Program-made: the position numbers and the translations under genes | The notes under the pieces: model-generated | Databases searched by the model: none | What the model saw: the letters and a program-made list of their open reading frames with translations, nothing else | What the model was told of the DNA's origin: nothing | Shown here: positions 27,159 through 34,104 of the stretch, piece by piece | Position numbering within the stretch: position 1 is the stretch's first letter | Layout: each line of letters opens with the position of its first letter | From: Flavihumibacter profundi | GTDB lineage: Bacteria > Bacteroidota > Bacteroidia > Chitinophagales > Chitinophagaceae | Direction of reading: 5' to 3' | DNA length: 64,000 nucleotides | Assembly: GCF_020076305.1 (NCBI RefSeq) | Contig: NZ_JAIQXE010000003.1 | Span: 620,001-684,000 of the forward strand

Positions 27159-28574
27159 CTATAACAATGTTGTCGGGCAAACATACTTAGTCACTTTAAA
27201 TAAATTACTTTCCTTAATAGCCTTGTAGCCGCCCTTTACATCAACCAGGTTATCAAATCCCCTGGCCCGCAGGATAGAAGTAAAAATCATAGACCTGTAC
27301 CCACCAGCGCAATGCACGTAATAAATCTTATTCTTATCGATCTGCGCCATGCTTTCATTCACAAAATCAAGTGGTGCATTTTCTGCCCCAACTATATGTT
27401 CACTCAGGTACTCACTTTTTTTTCTAACATCAAGAATGTGCAGGTCTTCCAGCTTAGCCTTAGCAGCCATTCCTTCTGCCGTTACAGATAGGATCTGGTC
27501 GACTTCTTTTCCGGATTTCAACCAGGTTTCAAATCCCCCTTCCAGGAACCCAATCGTATAATCATAGCCAACCCTGGCCAGCCTGGTTATCACTTCTTCG
27601 ATCCTTTCAGGTTCGGCAACTAATAAAAGCTGCTGTTTCACATCCGGAATAAGGGAGCCCACCCAAGGGGCAAAATTACCATCAATACCGATGTTAATAG
27701 AGTTGGGAATAAATCCTTTAGCAAATGAAGCTGCATCGCGGGTATCCAATATTAAAGCACCTGTTTCATTAGCTGCTGCTTCAAAAGCTTCTGCATTTAA
27801 TGCATGTTGCCCGCGTTTCAACACCTTATCAATGCTATCATATCCCTGCTTATTCAGCATCACATTCAGCGGGAAATAAGCGGGTGGAGGTGTCAGTCCT
27901 GCAGTAACTTCTTTTACAAATTCTGCCCTGGTCATATCTTTTCTCAAAGCATAATTTGTTGCTTTCTGGTGACCCAGGGTATCAGTTGTTTCCTTACTCA
28001 TATTTTTGCCGCAGGCACTCCCGGCACCATGTGCAGGATAAACAATAATATCATCAGCCAATGGCATGATCTTATTGCGAAGGGAATCGAACAGGGTTTC
28101 TGCCAACTGTTCCTGGGTTAAGTGCGCTGCCTTCTGGGCGAGGTCGGGACGGCCAACATCGCCAATAAATAATGTATCTCCAGAAAAAAGTCCAATTGCT
28201 TTTCCCGTTTCATCCTGCAACAGAAAGCAGGAGCTTTCCATGGTATGCCCGGGCGTATGTAAGACCTTAATAGTGAGCTTTCCAACTTTGAGTATTTCAC
28301 CATCTTTTGCAATATGTGCGCTGAAGCTTGGGTTGGCTCCCGGACCATAAACAATTTCCGCCCCGGTTTTGCCTGCCAGGTCTAAGTGGCCGCTAACAAA
28401 ATCAGCATGAAAATGTGTCTCCAGTACATACTTGATTTTAGCACCATCTTTTTCGGCCCTGTTCAGGTAGGGCTCTACTTCCCGAAGCGGGTCAATCACT
28501 ACTGCTTCCCCCGCACTTTCAATATAATATGCGCCTTGTGCAAGGCAACCGGTATATATTTGTTCAATTCTCAT
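27159..28574 (-). CDS. CstB-like persulfide dioxygenase-rhodanese fusion
   Basis: A 471-residue three-domain protein: an N-terminal metallo-beta-lactamase persulfide dioxygenase (H54, H56, D58, H63 in THFHADFVSGH; further ligands in HTPGHTMES and YPAHGAGS), a middle rhodanese homology domain in which the active loop reads LLVAEPERIEE and has no cysteine, and a C-terminal rhodanese with the loop HCAGGYRS. This order, with a cysteine-less middle domain, is that of Staphylococcus aureus CstB, which turns persulfides into thiosulfate. ATG 28574 (MRIEQIYTG) is chosen over a TTG at 28607. A Crp-type operator lies 60 nt upstream. First gene of the operon leading to the YeeE pair. Confidence 0.9.
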   Translation of the reverse strand: MRIEQIYTGCLAQGAYYIESAGEAVVIDPLREVEPYLNRAEKDGAKIKYVLETHFHADFVSGHLDLAGKTGAEIVYGPGANPSFSAHIAKDGEILKVGKLTIKVLHTPGHTMESSCFLLQDETGKAIGLFSGDTLFIGDVGRPDLAQKAAHLTQEQLAETLFDSLRNKIMPLADDIIVYPAHGAGSACGKNMSKETTDTLGHQKATNYALRKDMTRAEFVKEVTAGLTPPPAYFPLNVMLNKQGYDSIDKVLKRGQHALNAEAFEAAANETGALILDTRDAASFAKGFIPNSINIGIDGNFAPWVGSLIPDVKQQLLLVAEPERIEEVITRLARVGYDYTIGFLEGGFETWLKSGKEVDQILSVTAEGMAAKAKLEDLHILDVRKKSEYLSEHIVGAENAPLDFVNESMAQIDKNKIYYVHCAGGYRSMIFTSILRARGFDNLVDVKGGYKAIKESNLFKVTKYVCPTTLL

Positions 28575-28604
28575 ATTGAAAATTTTCTGTTTGTATTGTA
28601 CATG

Positions 28605-28649
28605 CAAATTTGAAGGAGAAACAGCCTTTTAACTATGACTTTTGTCACA
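28605..28649 (-). promoter_or_regulatory. Crp-type operator and -7 element upstream of the CstB-like operon
   Basis: Minus strand TGTGA-CAAAAG-TCATA (28649-28634) differs by one base from TGTGA-N6-TCACA. After 21 nt comes CAAATTTG (28612-28605), one base from TAnnTTTG. Spacing is identical to that before sqr. Confidence 0.65.
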
Positions 28650-28707
28650 CTCGGTTAAACCTTTCACTGCCTGCCAGTAGGTTCGGGTTTCCTTTGGAAA
28701 GCCCGAC

Positions 28708-29343
28708 TTAACTAAGTTTAATGATCTCTATGGAATTCCTGTTAAGTCGCACTTTCCCTAATTGTTCCATTTTTTTAAGCAGGCGTGAAATCACTTCCCG
28801 GGAGGAATTCAGTTCATCGGCAATTTCCTGGTGGCTGAGGGGGATAATATTAGTCTGCAAGGTCTCCTGGTGTTTTTTCAGGTAAAATTCCAGCCTTTCG
28901 TCCATCGCCTGGAAAGCGATATGGTCAACCGTGCGAAGTAATTCTTCAAATCGGGCCCGGTATGTTTCCATTACGAACTTAGCCCAGGACCGGTATTTAG
29001 TCATCCACTCATCCATAAAGTGAAGGGGAATAGCAATCACTTCTGTATCCTTCACAGCCTTTGCCATTATTTCACTGGCTTCCTGTTTCAGCGCGCAAAC
29101 CATACTTAACGCACAGGCTTCCCCAGGTTGCAGGTAATACATAAAAAATTCATTACCCTGGTCGTCTTCACGATACACTTTTACCAATCCGTCAAGGATC
29201 AGCATGGTGCTTCTGAAGTATTGCCCTGTCTTCATTAATTCATCACCGGCTTTGAAATACCTGATTTCGCTATTTTGATTAATTTCTTCCCTAAGTGATG
29301 ATTCAAAACCGGGAAAAAGCCGATTGATTGTTGGTGTAGACAT
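28708..29343 (-). CDS. Crp/Fnr-family transcriptional regulator of the sulfide block
   Basis: A 211-residue regulator: an N-terminal cyclic-nucleotide-binding-like barrel (about 1-115), a dimer helix (about 120-155) and a winged helix (169-191). The recognition helix reads SREVISRLL, so R182, E183 and R187 occupy the places of E. coli Crp R180, E181 and R185, which read TGTGA; matching operators lie at 28634-28649 and 25033-25048. The ligand pocket lacks the Crp Arg-Ser pair and has two cysteines (C77, C83) in [12 protein letters not shown], so a redox or persulfide signal is more likely than cAMP. It is transcribed ahead of the CstB-like gene. Confidence 0.88.
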   Translation of the reverse strand: MSTPTINRLFPGFESSLREEINQNSEIRYFKAGDELMKTGQYFRSTMLILDGLVKVYREDDQGNEFFMYYLQPGEACALSMVCALKQEASEIMAKAVKDTEVIAIPLHFMDEWMTKYRSWAKFVMETYRARFEELLRTVDHIAFQAMDERLEFYLKKHQETLQTNIIPLSHQEIADELNSSREVISRLLKKMEQLGKVRLNRNSIEIIKLS

Positions 29344-29352
29344 TTCAGCAAA

Positions 29353-29380
29353 TTTACAATAAAAGAATCTTCTAAATTTG
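29353..29380 (+). promoter_or_regulatory. rnhB promoter
   Basis: TTTA (29353-29356), 16 nt, then perfect TAAATTTG (29373-29380). The predicted transcription start coincides with the ATG at 29386, so the message may be leaderless. Confidence 0.5.
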
Positions 29381-29385
29381 GCCCT

Positions 29386-29994
29386 ATGCTGCGAGCTTAC
29401 TACCAGGAAGAGTTATTGGAAGCCGGCTGCGATGAGGCAGGAAGAGGTTGCTATGCAGGCCCTGTGTTTGCAGCTGCGGTAATACTTCCTCGTGCGTTCA
29501 ACCATCCCCTCCTGAATGATTCCAAGCAGGTAAAGGAAAAACAACGCTATGAACTGCGCTCTGTTATTGAAGAGCATGCTATTGCATGGGGGGTAGCGGC
29601 ATCCTCTGAAGAAGAAATTGACCGGATAAATATACTGCAGGCATCATGGCTGGCCATGCACAGGGCTATAGAACAGTTGGCAACCCGTCCCGAATTATTA
29701 TTGATTGATGGAAACCGATTCAGGGCTTATCCGCATATCCCACATCGTTGTATTGTCAAAGGAGATGCACTGTTTACAGCAATAGCTGCTGCAAGTATCC
29801 TTGCCAAGACTTACCGGGATGACCATATGCGGCAGTTGCACCAGCAATACCCGCAATACGACTGGAAACAAAATAAAGGCTACGGCACAAAAACACATCG
29901 TGATGCAATAGAACAATTCGGGCTTTGCGAATACCACCGGAAAAGCTTTCAGATAGACCCGTCAAAATTTGGAGGGAATACGCTTATTCTTTAA
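29386..29994 (+). CDS. rnhB: Ribonuclease HII
   Basis: A 202-residue RNase HII that nicks RNA-DNA hybrids and removes single ribonucleotides from DNA. The metal-binding D16-E17 lie in [11 protein letters not shown], the third acid in LLLIDGNRF, and the fourth in TYRDDHM; the [11 protein letters not shown] segment near the C-terminus is conserved. Normal length. Its stop overlaps that of the convergent acetyltransferase by 4 nt. Divergent from the Crp-type regulator over only 42 nt. Confidence 0.94.
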   Translation: MLRAYYQEELLEAGCDEAGRGCYAGPVFAAAVILPRAFNHPLLNDSKQVKEKQRYELRSVIEEHAIAWGVAASSEEEIDRINILQASWLAMHRAIEQLATRPELLLIDGNRFRAYPHIPHRCIVKGDALFTAIAAASILAKTYRDDHMRQLHQQYPQYDWKQNKGYGTKTHRDAIEQFGLCEYHRKSFQIDPSKFGGNTLIL

Positions 29995-30584
29995 AGCCTG
30001 GAAAGTAATTTCTCCTTTGCCAATAACCATTCCGACTTTAACAGGCTGTAATAAACCGAGTCCCTCCTCCTTTCACCAGGCATAGCCATATGGCTGCGAA
30101 GAATACCCTCCTCCGTCATACCCAGTTTTCTTATGGCAGCCCTTGAACGTTCATTCAATGCGTCGGTTTTTATTTCCACCCTTTCAAAATGCAGTGTTTC
30201 AAAGGCATACTGCAGCAGCAGGAATTTACAATGGGTATTAATTCCCGTTCCCCTATACGCTTCACCGTACCAGGTCCAACCAATTTCAATACGCTTATCG
30301 GGAAAGGATATGTTACCGAAACTGGTGCTGCCAGCCAAAGAACCGTTTAACCTGTCGATTACTACAAATGGAAACCTTAGCTGTTGTTGCTGTTGAACGA
30401 ATGCTTCCTCCATCCATGCCTCCAGTTGGGGCCTGTTATCCAGGCGCCGGTTGAACCAGGTCCACAGACCGGGCACCTGGGATAAAGCCCAGAGGCCATC
30501 AATATCATTAGGCTGCATATTTCGCATAATCACCCTGGTGGACTGCAGCTGAAGGCTAGGCTGAAAAAAGTCTCCGTATATCAT
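29991..30584 (-). CDS. GNAT-family (RimJ/RimL-type) N-acetyltransferase
   Basis: A 197-residue acetyltransferase of the RimJ/RimL group. The acetyl-CoA loop is seen in [18 protein letters not shown], with the strands [14 protein letters not shown] and [21 protein letters not shown] before and after it. Substrate unknown: ribosomal protein, other protein N-terminus or a small amine. It follows tsaC by 6 nt, so the pair probably forms an operon. Ends by overlapping the convergent rnhB stop. Confidence 0.88.
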   Translation of the reverse strand: MIYGDFFQPSLQLQSTRVIMRNMQPNDIDGLWALSQVPGLWTWFNRRLDNRPQLEAWMEEAFVQQQQQLRFPFVVIDRLNGSLAGSTSFGNISFPDKRIEIGWTWYGEAYRGTGINTHCKFLLLQYAFETLHFERVEIKTDALNERSRAAIRKLGMTEEGILRSHMAMPGERRRDSVYYSLLKSEWLLAKEKLLSRL

Positions 30585-30590
30585 AAAACA

Positions 30591-31205
30591 TTATTCAATA
30601 ATTTCCCATTCCCCGGCTCCCTGCCGCAAAACTATTGGGGGTTCCTGTACGCAATCAATTATGGTAGAAGGCACCCATCCGCCAATACCACCATCAACCA
30701 CCAGGTCAACCAGGTTACGGAAGTTTTCCTGCATTAATTCTGGGTCAGTATATTCCTCTACCATCTCGCCAGGTAAAGAGGCACTTAGAATTGGCCTGCC
30801 TAATTCCTGAACAATAGTGCGCGCGATATTATTACCCGGGACCCGCAAGCCAATTGTATCTTTTTTGCTTTTCAGCAATTTGGGCACTTCCCGGCTGGCC
30901 GGCAGGATAAATGTATAAGGACCAGGTAAATGGCTTTTTAATAAGCGGTATAATGGCGTTGAAATAGTTTTAGTGTACTTGCTAAGGTCACTAAGGTCAT
31001 AGCAAATAAAGGAAAGCTGCGCCTTTTGAGGATCAACCTGTTTTATACGACATATCCTTTCAATAGCCTTAGGTTGGAAAATATCACAACCAATTCCGTA
31101 TATTGTATCTGTTGGATAAATGATAACACCTCCTTTCTGAAGTGTTTCTACTATAGTTTTAATTGCCCTGGGCTGTGGGTTGTCGGGATGCACATGAATA
31201 AGCAT
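30591..31205 (-). CDS. Sua5/YciO/YrdC-family protein, probable L-threonylcarbamoyladenylate synthase
   Basis: A 204-residue YrdC-fold protein. The PTDTIYGIGCD loop, KQVDPQK and SASLPGE segments match the YciO/TsaC group, which makes threonylcarbamoyl-AMP for the t6A37 tRNA modification. It lacks the C-terminal Sua5 domain, and its overall pattern (IHVHPDNPQPRAI) is nearer to YciO, so it may be a paralog rather than the essential enzyme. First gene of a pair with the acetyltransferase. Confidence 0.85.
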   Translation of the reverse strand: MLIHVHPDNPQPRAIKTIVETLQKGGVIIYPTDTIYGIGCDIFQPKAIERICRIKQVDPQKAQLSFICYDLSDLSKYTKTISTPLYRLLKSHLPGPYTFILPASREVPKLLKSKKDTIGLRVPGNNIARTIVQELGRPILSASLPGEMVEEYTDPELMQENFRNLVDLVVDGGIGGWVPSTIIDCVQEPPIVLRQGAGEWEIIE

Positions 31206-31275
31206 GAACTAAGTTAGGAAGTTTACTGCTGTTCTTTTTTAACAGTAGCCTATTCGTTAAACTTTAAAATCTTAT

Positions 31276-31283
31276 TAGTTTTG
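31276..31283 (+). promoter_or_regulatory. -7 element for the cupin gene
   Basis: Perfect TAGTTTTG, preceded by TTCG at 31253-31256 after a 19-nt spacer; leader about 14 nt to the ATG at 31303. Confidence 0.5.
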
Positions 31284-31302
31284 CCAGCTAAATAACTACA
31301 CC

Positions 31303-32172
31303 ATGCTATTAAAACCGGTAGATGTAGTTGATAACATAAACCCTGCATCTTTCAAGTCAGATTATTATGAGACCATGCAACCCGTGGTTATCAGGAATCT
31401 TTCAAAGGAATGGCCTGCTTTATCGAAGTGGAACTGGGATTACTTTAAAAATTTATTAGGTAATATAGAGGTTGGTGTATACAATAATATTAAAAGCGAT
31501 GCATATACGCCGGTTAATAAAGCCGATGATTATATGCAGTTTGGTGTTTACCTGGACCTGGTAAAGCAGGGGCCGGTTGGGTTGCGCATCTTTCTTTTCA
31601 ATCTTTTCGCCCATGCACCAAACCTGGTACAGGATTTTACCTGGCCCGAAGAGCTTTTAACAGGCTTTGTCAAACGGTTCCCAATGCTATTCATTGGTGG
31701 TGCAGGCTCAGTAACACATATGCATTTTGATATTGATATGTCACATATCCTGCACACCCAGTTTATAGGCAGAAAGCGGGTATTGCTCTTTCCTTTTGAA
31801 GAACAACACCATCTATACAGGAAGCCCTGGGAAGTACTAAGTTTAGTCAACTTTGAAAAATACTATGACCCTGCTTCCAGCAAACTAAATATTGACCAAT
31901 ATCCTGCGTTAAGGAAGGCAAAAGGGTTTGAGGTAATCCTGAACCATGGCGATACCTTGTTTATGCCAGCAGGCTACTGGCACCATATGGAATACATTGA
32001 CAGCGGATTTGCCATGAGTCTCCGCGCCATGCAAAATACTGTTGGCGGTAAATTAAAAGGGGCATGGAACCTGATCGGAATGCGTAATATTGACACATTG
32101 CTTAAAAAGACAGCACCGGAATGGTGGTATAACTATAAAAAAGAGAAAACTTTTGAAGCTGCGGGCCATTAA
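31303..32172 (+). CDS. Cupin-like (JmjC/Cupin_8) 2-oxoglutarate/Fe(II) dioxygenase
   Basis: A 289-residue cupin_8 protein. The iron ligands are predicted from THMHFDIDMSH (His and Asp near 139-143) and the second histidine in PAGYWHHMEYI (near 226). An early PVVIRNLSKEWPAL segment is typical of FIH/JmjC hydroxylases, which hydroxylate amino acid side chains in proteins or, in other members, small molecules. The target is unknown. Monocistronic with its own promoter. Confidence 0.85.
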   Translation: MLLKPVDVVDNINPASFKSDYYETMQPVVIRNLSKEWPALSKWNWDYFKNLLGNIEVGVYNNIKSDAYTPVNKADDYMQFGVYLDLVKQGPVGLRIFLFNLFAHAPNLVQDFTWPEELLTGFVKRFPMLFIGGAGSVTHMHFDIDMSHILHTQFIGRKRVLLFPFEEQHHLYRKPWEVLSLVNFEKYYDPASSKLNIDQYPALRKAKGFEVILNHGDTLFMPAGYWHHMEYIDSGFAMSLRAMQNTVGGKLKGAWNLIGMRNIDTLLKKTAPEWWYNYKKEKTFEAAGH

Positions 32173-32249
32173 AAAACGGTAATTTCTTTTGCAGGAACGT
32201 GACGTTCATAATAAGTGGAAAAAAACATTTATCTTTTTTGGAATAAATG

Positions 32250-32280
32250 TTGCGTTGTATTCATTCAGGCTTTAATTTTA
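32250..32280 (+). promoter_or_regulatory. Candidate promoter in a gene-free stretch
   Basis: TTG (32250-32252), 20 nt, then TAATTTTA (32273-32280), one base off TAnnTTTG. Nothing protein-coding follows, so it would drive an untranslated RNA. Confidence 0.4.
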
Positions 32281-32286
32281 GGCATC

Positions 32287-32537
32287 ACTTGTAGATCACT
32301 TCACAGTATTATCCAATTTCCACGTCAGACTAAGCATTTCTTCAACCTATCCTTAAGGCCAAATCTGGAAAAACCGACCTGATCAAATATTCCCTTTGAA
32401 CATACAGTTTATTAATTTAATCCACCTGGTGGAGCCAACCACTTATGTAGATTATTGAAAACCCATATATCACCTCTTTCTTTTTGTGGTTTCAGAGGTA
32501 AGCACAGGCCGGCGATGTCCATCGCTGGCTTTTTTTG
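32287..32537 (+). ncRNA. Candidate small RNA ending at an intrinsic terminator
   Basis: The stretch 32173-32662 (490 nt) has no credible reading frame. Between a plausible promoter (32250-32280) and a strong terminator (32508-32537) lie about 250 nt containing a hairpin ACCTCT/AGAGGT (about 32471-32500) right before the terminator, as in many bacterial sRNAs. No known RNA family (tmRNA, RNase P, SRP, riboswitch) was recognised; 6S RNA was considered but a long closing stem was not found. It could instead be the 3' untranslated region of the cupin gene. Confidence 0.35.
32508..32537 (+). terminator. Intrinsic terminator
   Basis: GCCGGCGAT pairs with ATCGCTGGC (one G-U) around a GTCC loop and is followed by seven T residues. 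Confidence 0.85.
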
Positions 32538-32658
32538 TGTAAGTGGTGAACGGTAAACTGTGAGCGGTGGTATACAAGGAAAAAGCCACCTTATTCAGGT
32601 AGCTTTTTTATTTGTAAGAAATTTTCATTTTAATGTTTCTTACCGCTTACTTATTACC
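32538..32658. repeat. Inverted heptamer-repeat element A
   Basis: The left arm is four in-phase heptamers: TGTAAGT, GGTGAAC, GGTAAAC, TGTGAGC (32538-32565), then GGTGG. The right arm is the complement: TCTTACC, GCTTACT, TATTACC (32638-32658), ending at the korB-like stop. Between the arms are the terminator at 32580-32609 and an 8-bp inverted repeat GTAAGAAA/TTTCTTAC (32614-32621, 32636-32643). The same heptamer type recurs at 55101-55166. Confidence 0.65.
32580..32609 (-). terminator. Terminator of the korB-like gene
   Basis: On the minus strand AAAAAGCT-ACCT pairs with AGGT-GGCTTTTT (one G-U) around a 5-nt loop, ending in a T-run, about 54 nt past the stop at 32663. Confidence 0.7.
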
Positions 32659-32662
32659 AATT

Positions 32663-33700
32663 TCACGCAATCGTCCATACCTCATTCCCTCTTAGCAGTT
32701 TATCCAGGTTGCCCTTGCCTTTAAGGGCAATGGTTTCTTCAATTTGCATTGCCATTACATCTTCGTAGCAAGCCCTTCCAGTTTCGAAGAAAACGCCAAA
32801 AGGACGTGGCATATGCCCTTCTTTTGATGGGTCATCAAACAGGCGCACAAGGATTTGCGCTTTATAGAAATCAAACTCATCATGGATCCAGCAATCATCA
32901 GCACTAGCCCCACTATTCAAATCAACAATAACCGGCTTCATTCCATCTAACTTTATCCCTTTATCCTTCGCAGCGCCAAACAACAGGGGCTTACCCTGTT
33001 CAAGGAATAATGCCTGTTCCGGCTTAGTCGATTTTTCTGTAAATATTTCAAAAGCACCATCATTAAAAATATTGCAGTTCTGGTAGATCTCCAGGAATGA
33101 AGCCCCTTTATGCTTGTAGCTTCTTTGCAGCATTTCCTGCAAATGTTTCGGATCGCGGTCCATGCTCCTGGCGATAAAGCTGGCATCTGCCCCCATTGCC
33201 AGCGCCAATGGATTGAATGGATGGTCTATCGACCCAAATGGAGAACTTTTGGTAATTTTATGCTCTTCAGAAGTAGGGGAATACTGTCCCTTTGTTAGAC
33301 CATAAATCTGGTTATTAAACAGCAATATATTCACATCAAAGTTTCTGCGGAGAAGGTGGATGGTATGGTTTCCACCAATACTCAGGCCATCGCCGTCGCC
33401 TGTAACGATCCAAACACTCAATTCTGGCCGGGTTGCTTTCAACCCACTGGCAATGGCGGTAGCCCGGCCATGGATGGAATGCATGCCATAGGTATTCATA
33501 TAATAAGGGAAGCGGCTGCTGCAGCCAATACCAGAAATGATCACAATATTTTCCCTGGGAACGCCCAGTCCGGGCATTATTTTCTGCACCTGGGCCAAAA
33601 TGGAATAGTCTCCGCATCCTGGACACCAGCGCACTTCCTGGTCTGTGGCGAAATCTTTAGCGGTAAGGGCCGGTATTTGGTTGGCAATTGTCGTATTCAT
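32663..33700 (-). CDS. korB: 2-oxoacid:ferredoxin oxidoreductase beta subunit (KorB-like), without an alpha subunit nearby
   Basis: A 345-residue thiamine-diphosphate subunit of 2-oxoglutarate (or other 2-oxoacid):ferredoxin oxidoreductase. Seen: WCPGCGDYS (C26, C29), GIGCSSRFPYY, the metal-pyrophosphate loop GDGDGLSIGGNH (101-112) and NNQIYGLTKGQ. The enzyme makes succinyl-CoA and reduced ferredoxin. Normally the alpha/gamma subunit gene korA lies directly beside it; here one flank is a LacI gene and the other a non-coding stretch and a cupin gene, so korA must be elsewhere. The 400-nt upstream region has a leader hairpin and a LacI-type palindrome. 2-oxoglutarate is also the end product of the hydroxyproline route. 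Confidence 0.9.
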   Translation of the reverse strand: MNTTIANQIPALTAKDFATDQEVRWCPGCGDYSILAQVQKIMPGLGVPRENIVIISGIGCSSRFPYYMNTYGMHSIHGRATAIASGLKATRPELSVWIVTGDGDGLSIGGNHTIHLLRRNFDVNILLFNNQIYGLTKGQYSPTSEEHKITKSSPFGSIDHPFNPLALAMGADASFIARSMDRDPKHLQEMLQRSYKHKGASFLEIYQNCNIFNDGAFEIFTEKSTKPEQALFLEQGKPLLFGAAKDKGIKLDGMKPVIVDLNSGASADDCWIHDEFDFYKAQILVRLFDDPSKEGHMPRPFGVFFETGRACYEDVMAMQIEETIALKGKGNLDKLLRGNEVWTIA

Positions 33701-33781
33701 ATCCTCGGAATATAGCGTTAAAGGTACTAACTATTCCCAAAGTTTTCAGTACGAATAAGGTTTTGCTTTCTGGACACAGGG

Positions 33782-33810
33782 AATAATAAAGGGGGTCCCT
33801 AAGGACCCCC
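33782..33810 (-). terminator. Leader hairpin/attenuator upstream of the korB-like gene
   Basis: GGGGGTCC and GGACCCCC (33791-33798 and 33803-33810) form a perfect 8-bp GC-rich stem with a 4-nt loop. On the minus strand it is followed by TTTATTATT, so it is a terminator for transcripts heading to the korB-like ATG about 85 nt further on. Confidence 0.6.
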
Positions 33811-33837
33811 GGAATTAACCAAAACAAAAATTGCCAT
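33799..33837 (-). CDS. Possible 12-residue leader peptide MAIFVLVNSGGP
   Basis: An ATG at 33837 opens twelve codons whose stop lies in the loop of the hairpin at 33791-33810, so a translating ribosome would cover the left arm and melt the stem. This is the arrangement of translation-coupled attenuation. The peptide holds a run of Ile-Phe-Val-Leu-Val codons. Too short to support by composition; a longer overlapping frame exists (33657-33920). Confidence 0.3.
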   Translation of the reverse strand: MAIFVLVNSGGP

Positions 33838-33941
33838 CTGAAAATTAAAATGAGCCTTATCCAAGATTCAGCCAGATATTTATTGTAGGACATACTATCT
33901 GCAGCAATAAATTTGGCCAATATCTGTCAGAAAAAAACAAA

Positions 33942-33951
33942 CAAACGTTTG
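33942..33951. promoter_or_regulatory. LacI-family operator candidate 1
   Basis: CAAACGTTTG is a perfect 10-bp palindrome with the central CG typical of LacI-family sites. It lies 154 nt before the lacI-type ATG and in the upstream region of the divergent korB-like gene. Confidence 0.5.
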
Positions 33952-34104
33952 CGCTGAATTACGGATTATGGAACAGATACCTTAATTAAGGATATAAGTT
34001 GCAGAATATGAACCAGTTAGCAAAATATCCCAACAAAACCAGTTAATATGATTTCCAAGATACACTAGGCAATTATCTGTATTTTTAGCTATCGCTTCCG
34101 TGTC

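Noticed and set aside
32287-32537. 6S RNA, tmRNA, RNase P RNA, SRP RNA or a tRNA in the gene-free stretch
   Set aside because: None of their conserved cores or the long closing stem of 6S could be found by eye; kept only as an unassigned candidate RNA.
33657-33920. 87-codon minus-strand frame through the leader hairpin and over the korB-like start
   Set aside because: It overlaps the korB-like N-terminus in another frame, runs through both arms of the hairpin and has no recognisable domain; treated as non-coding, though a leader role was considered.
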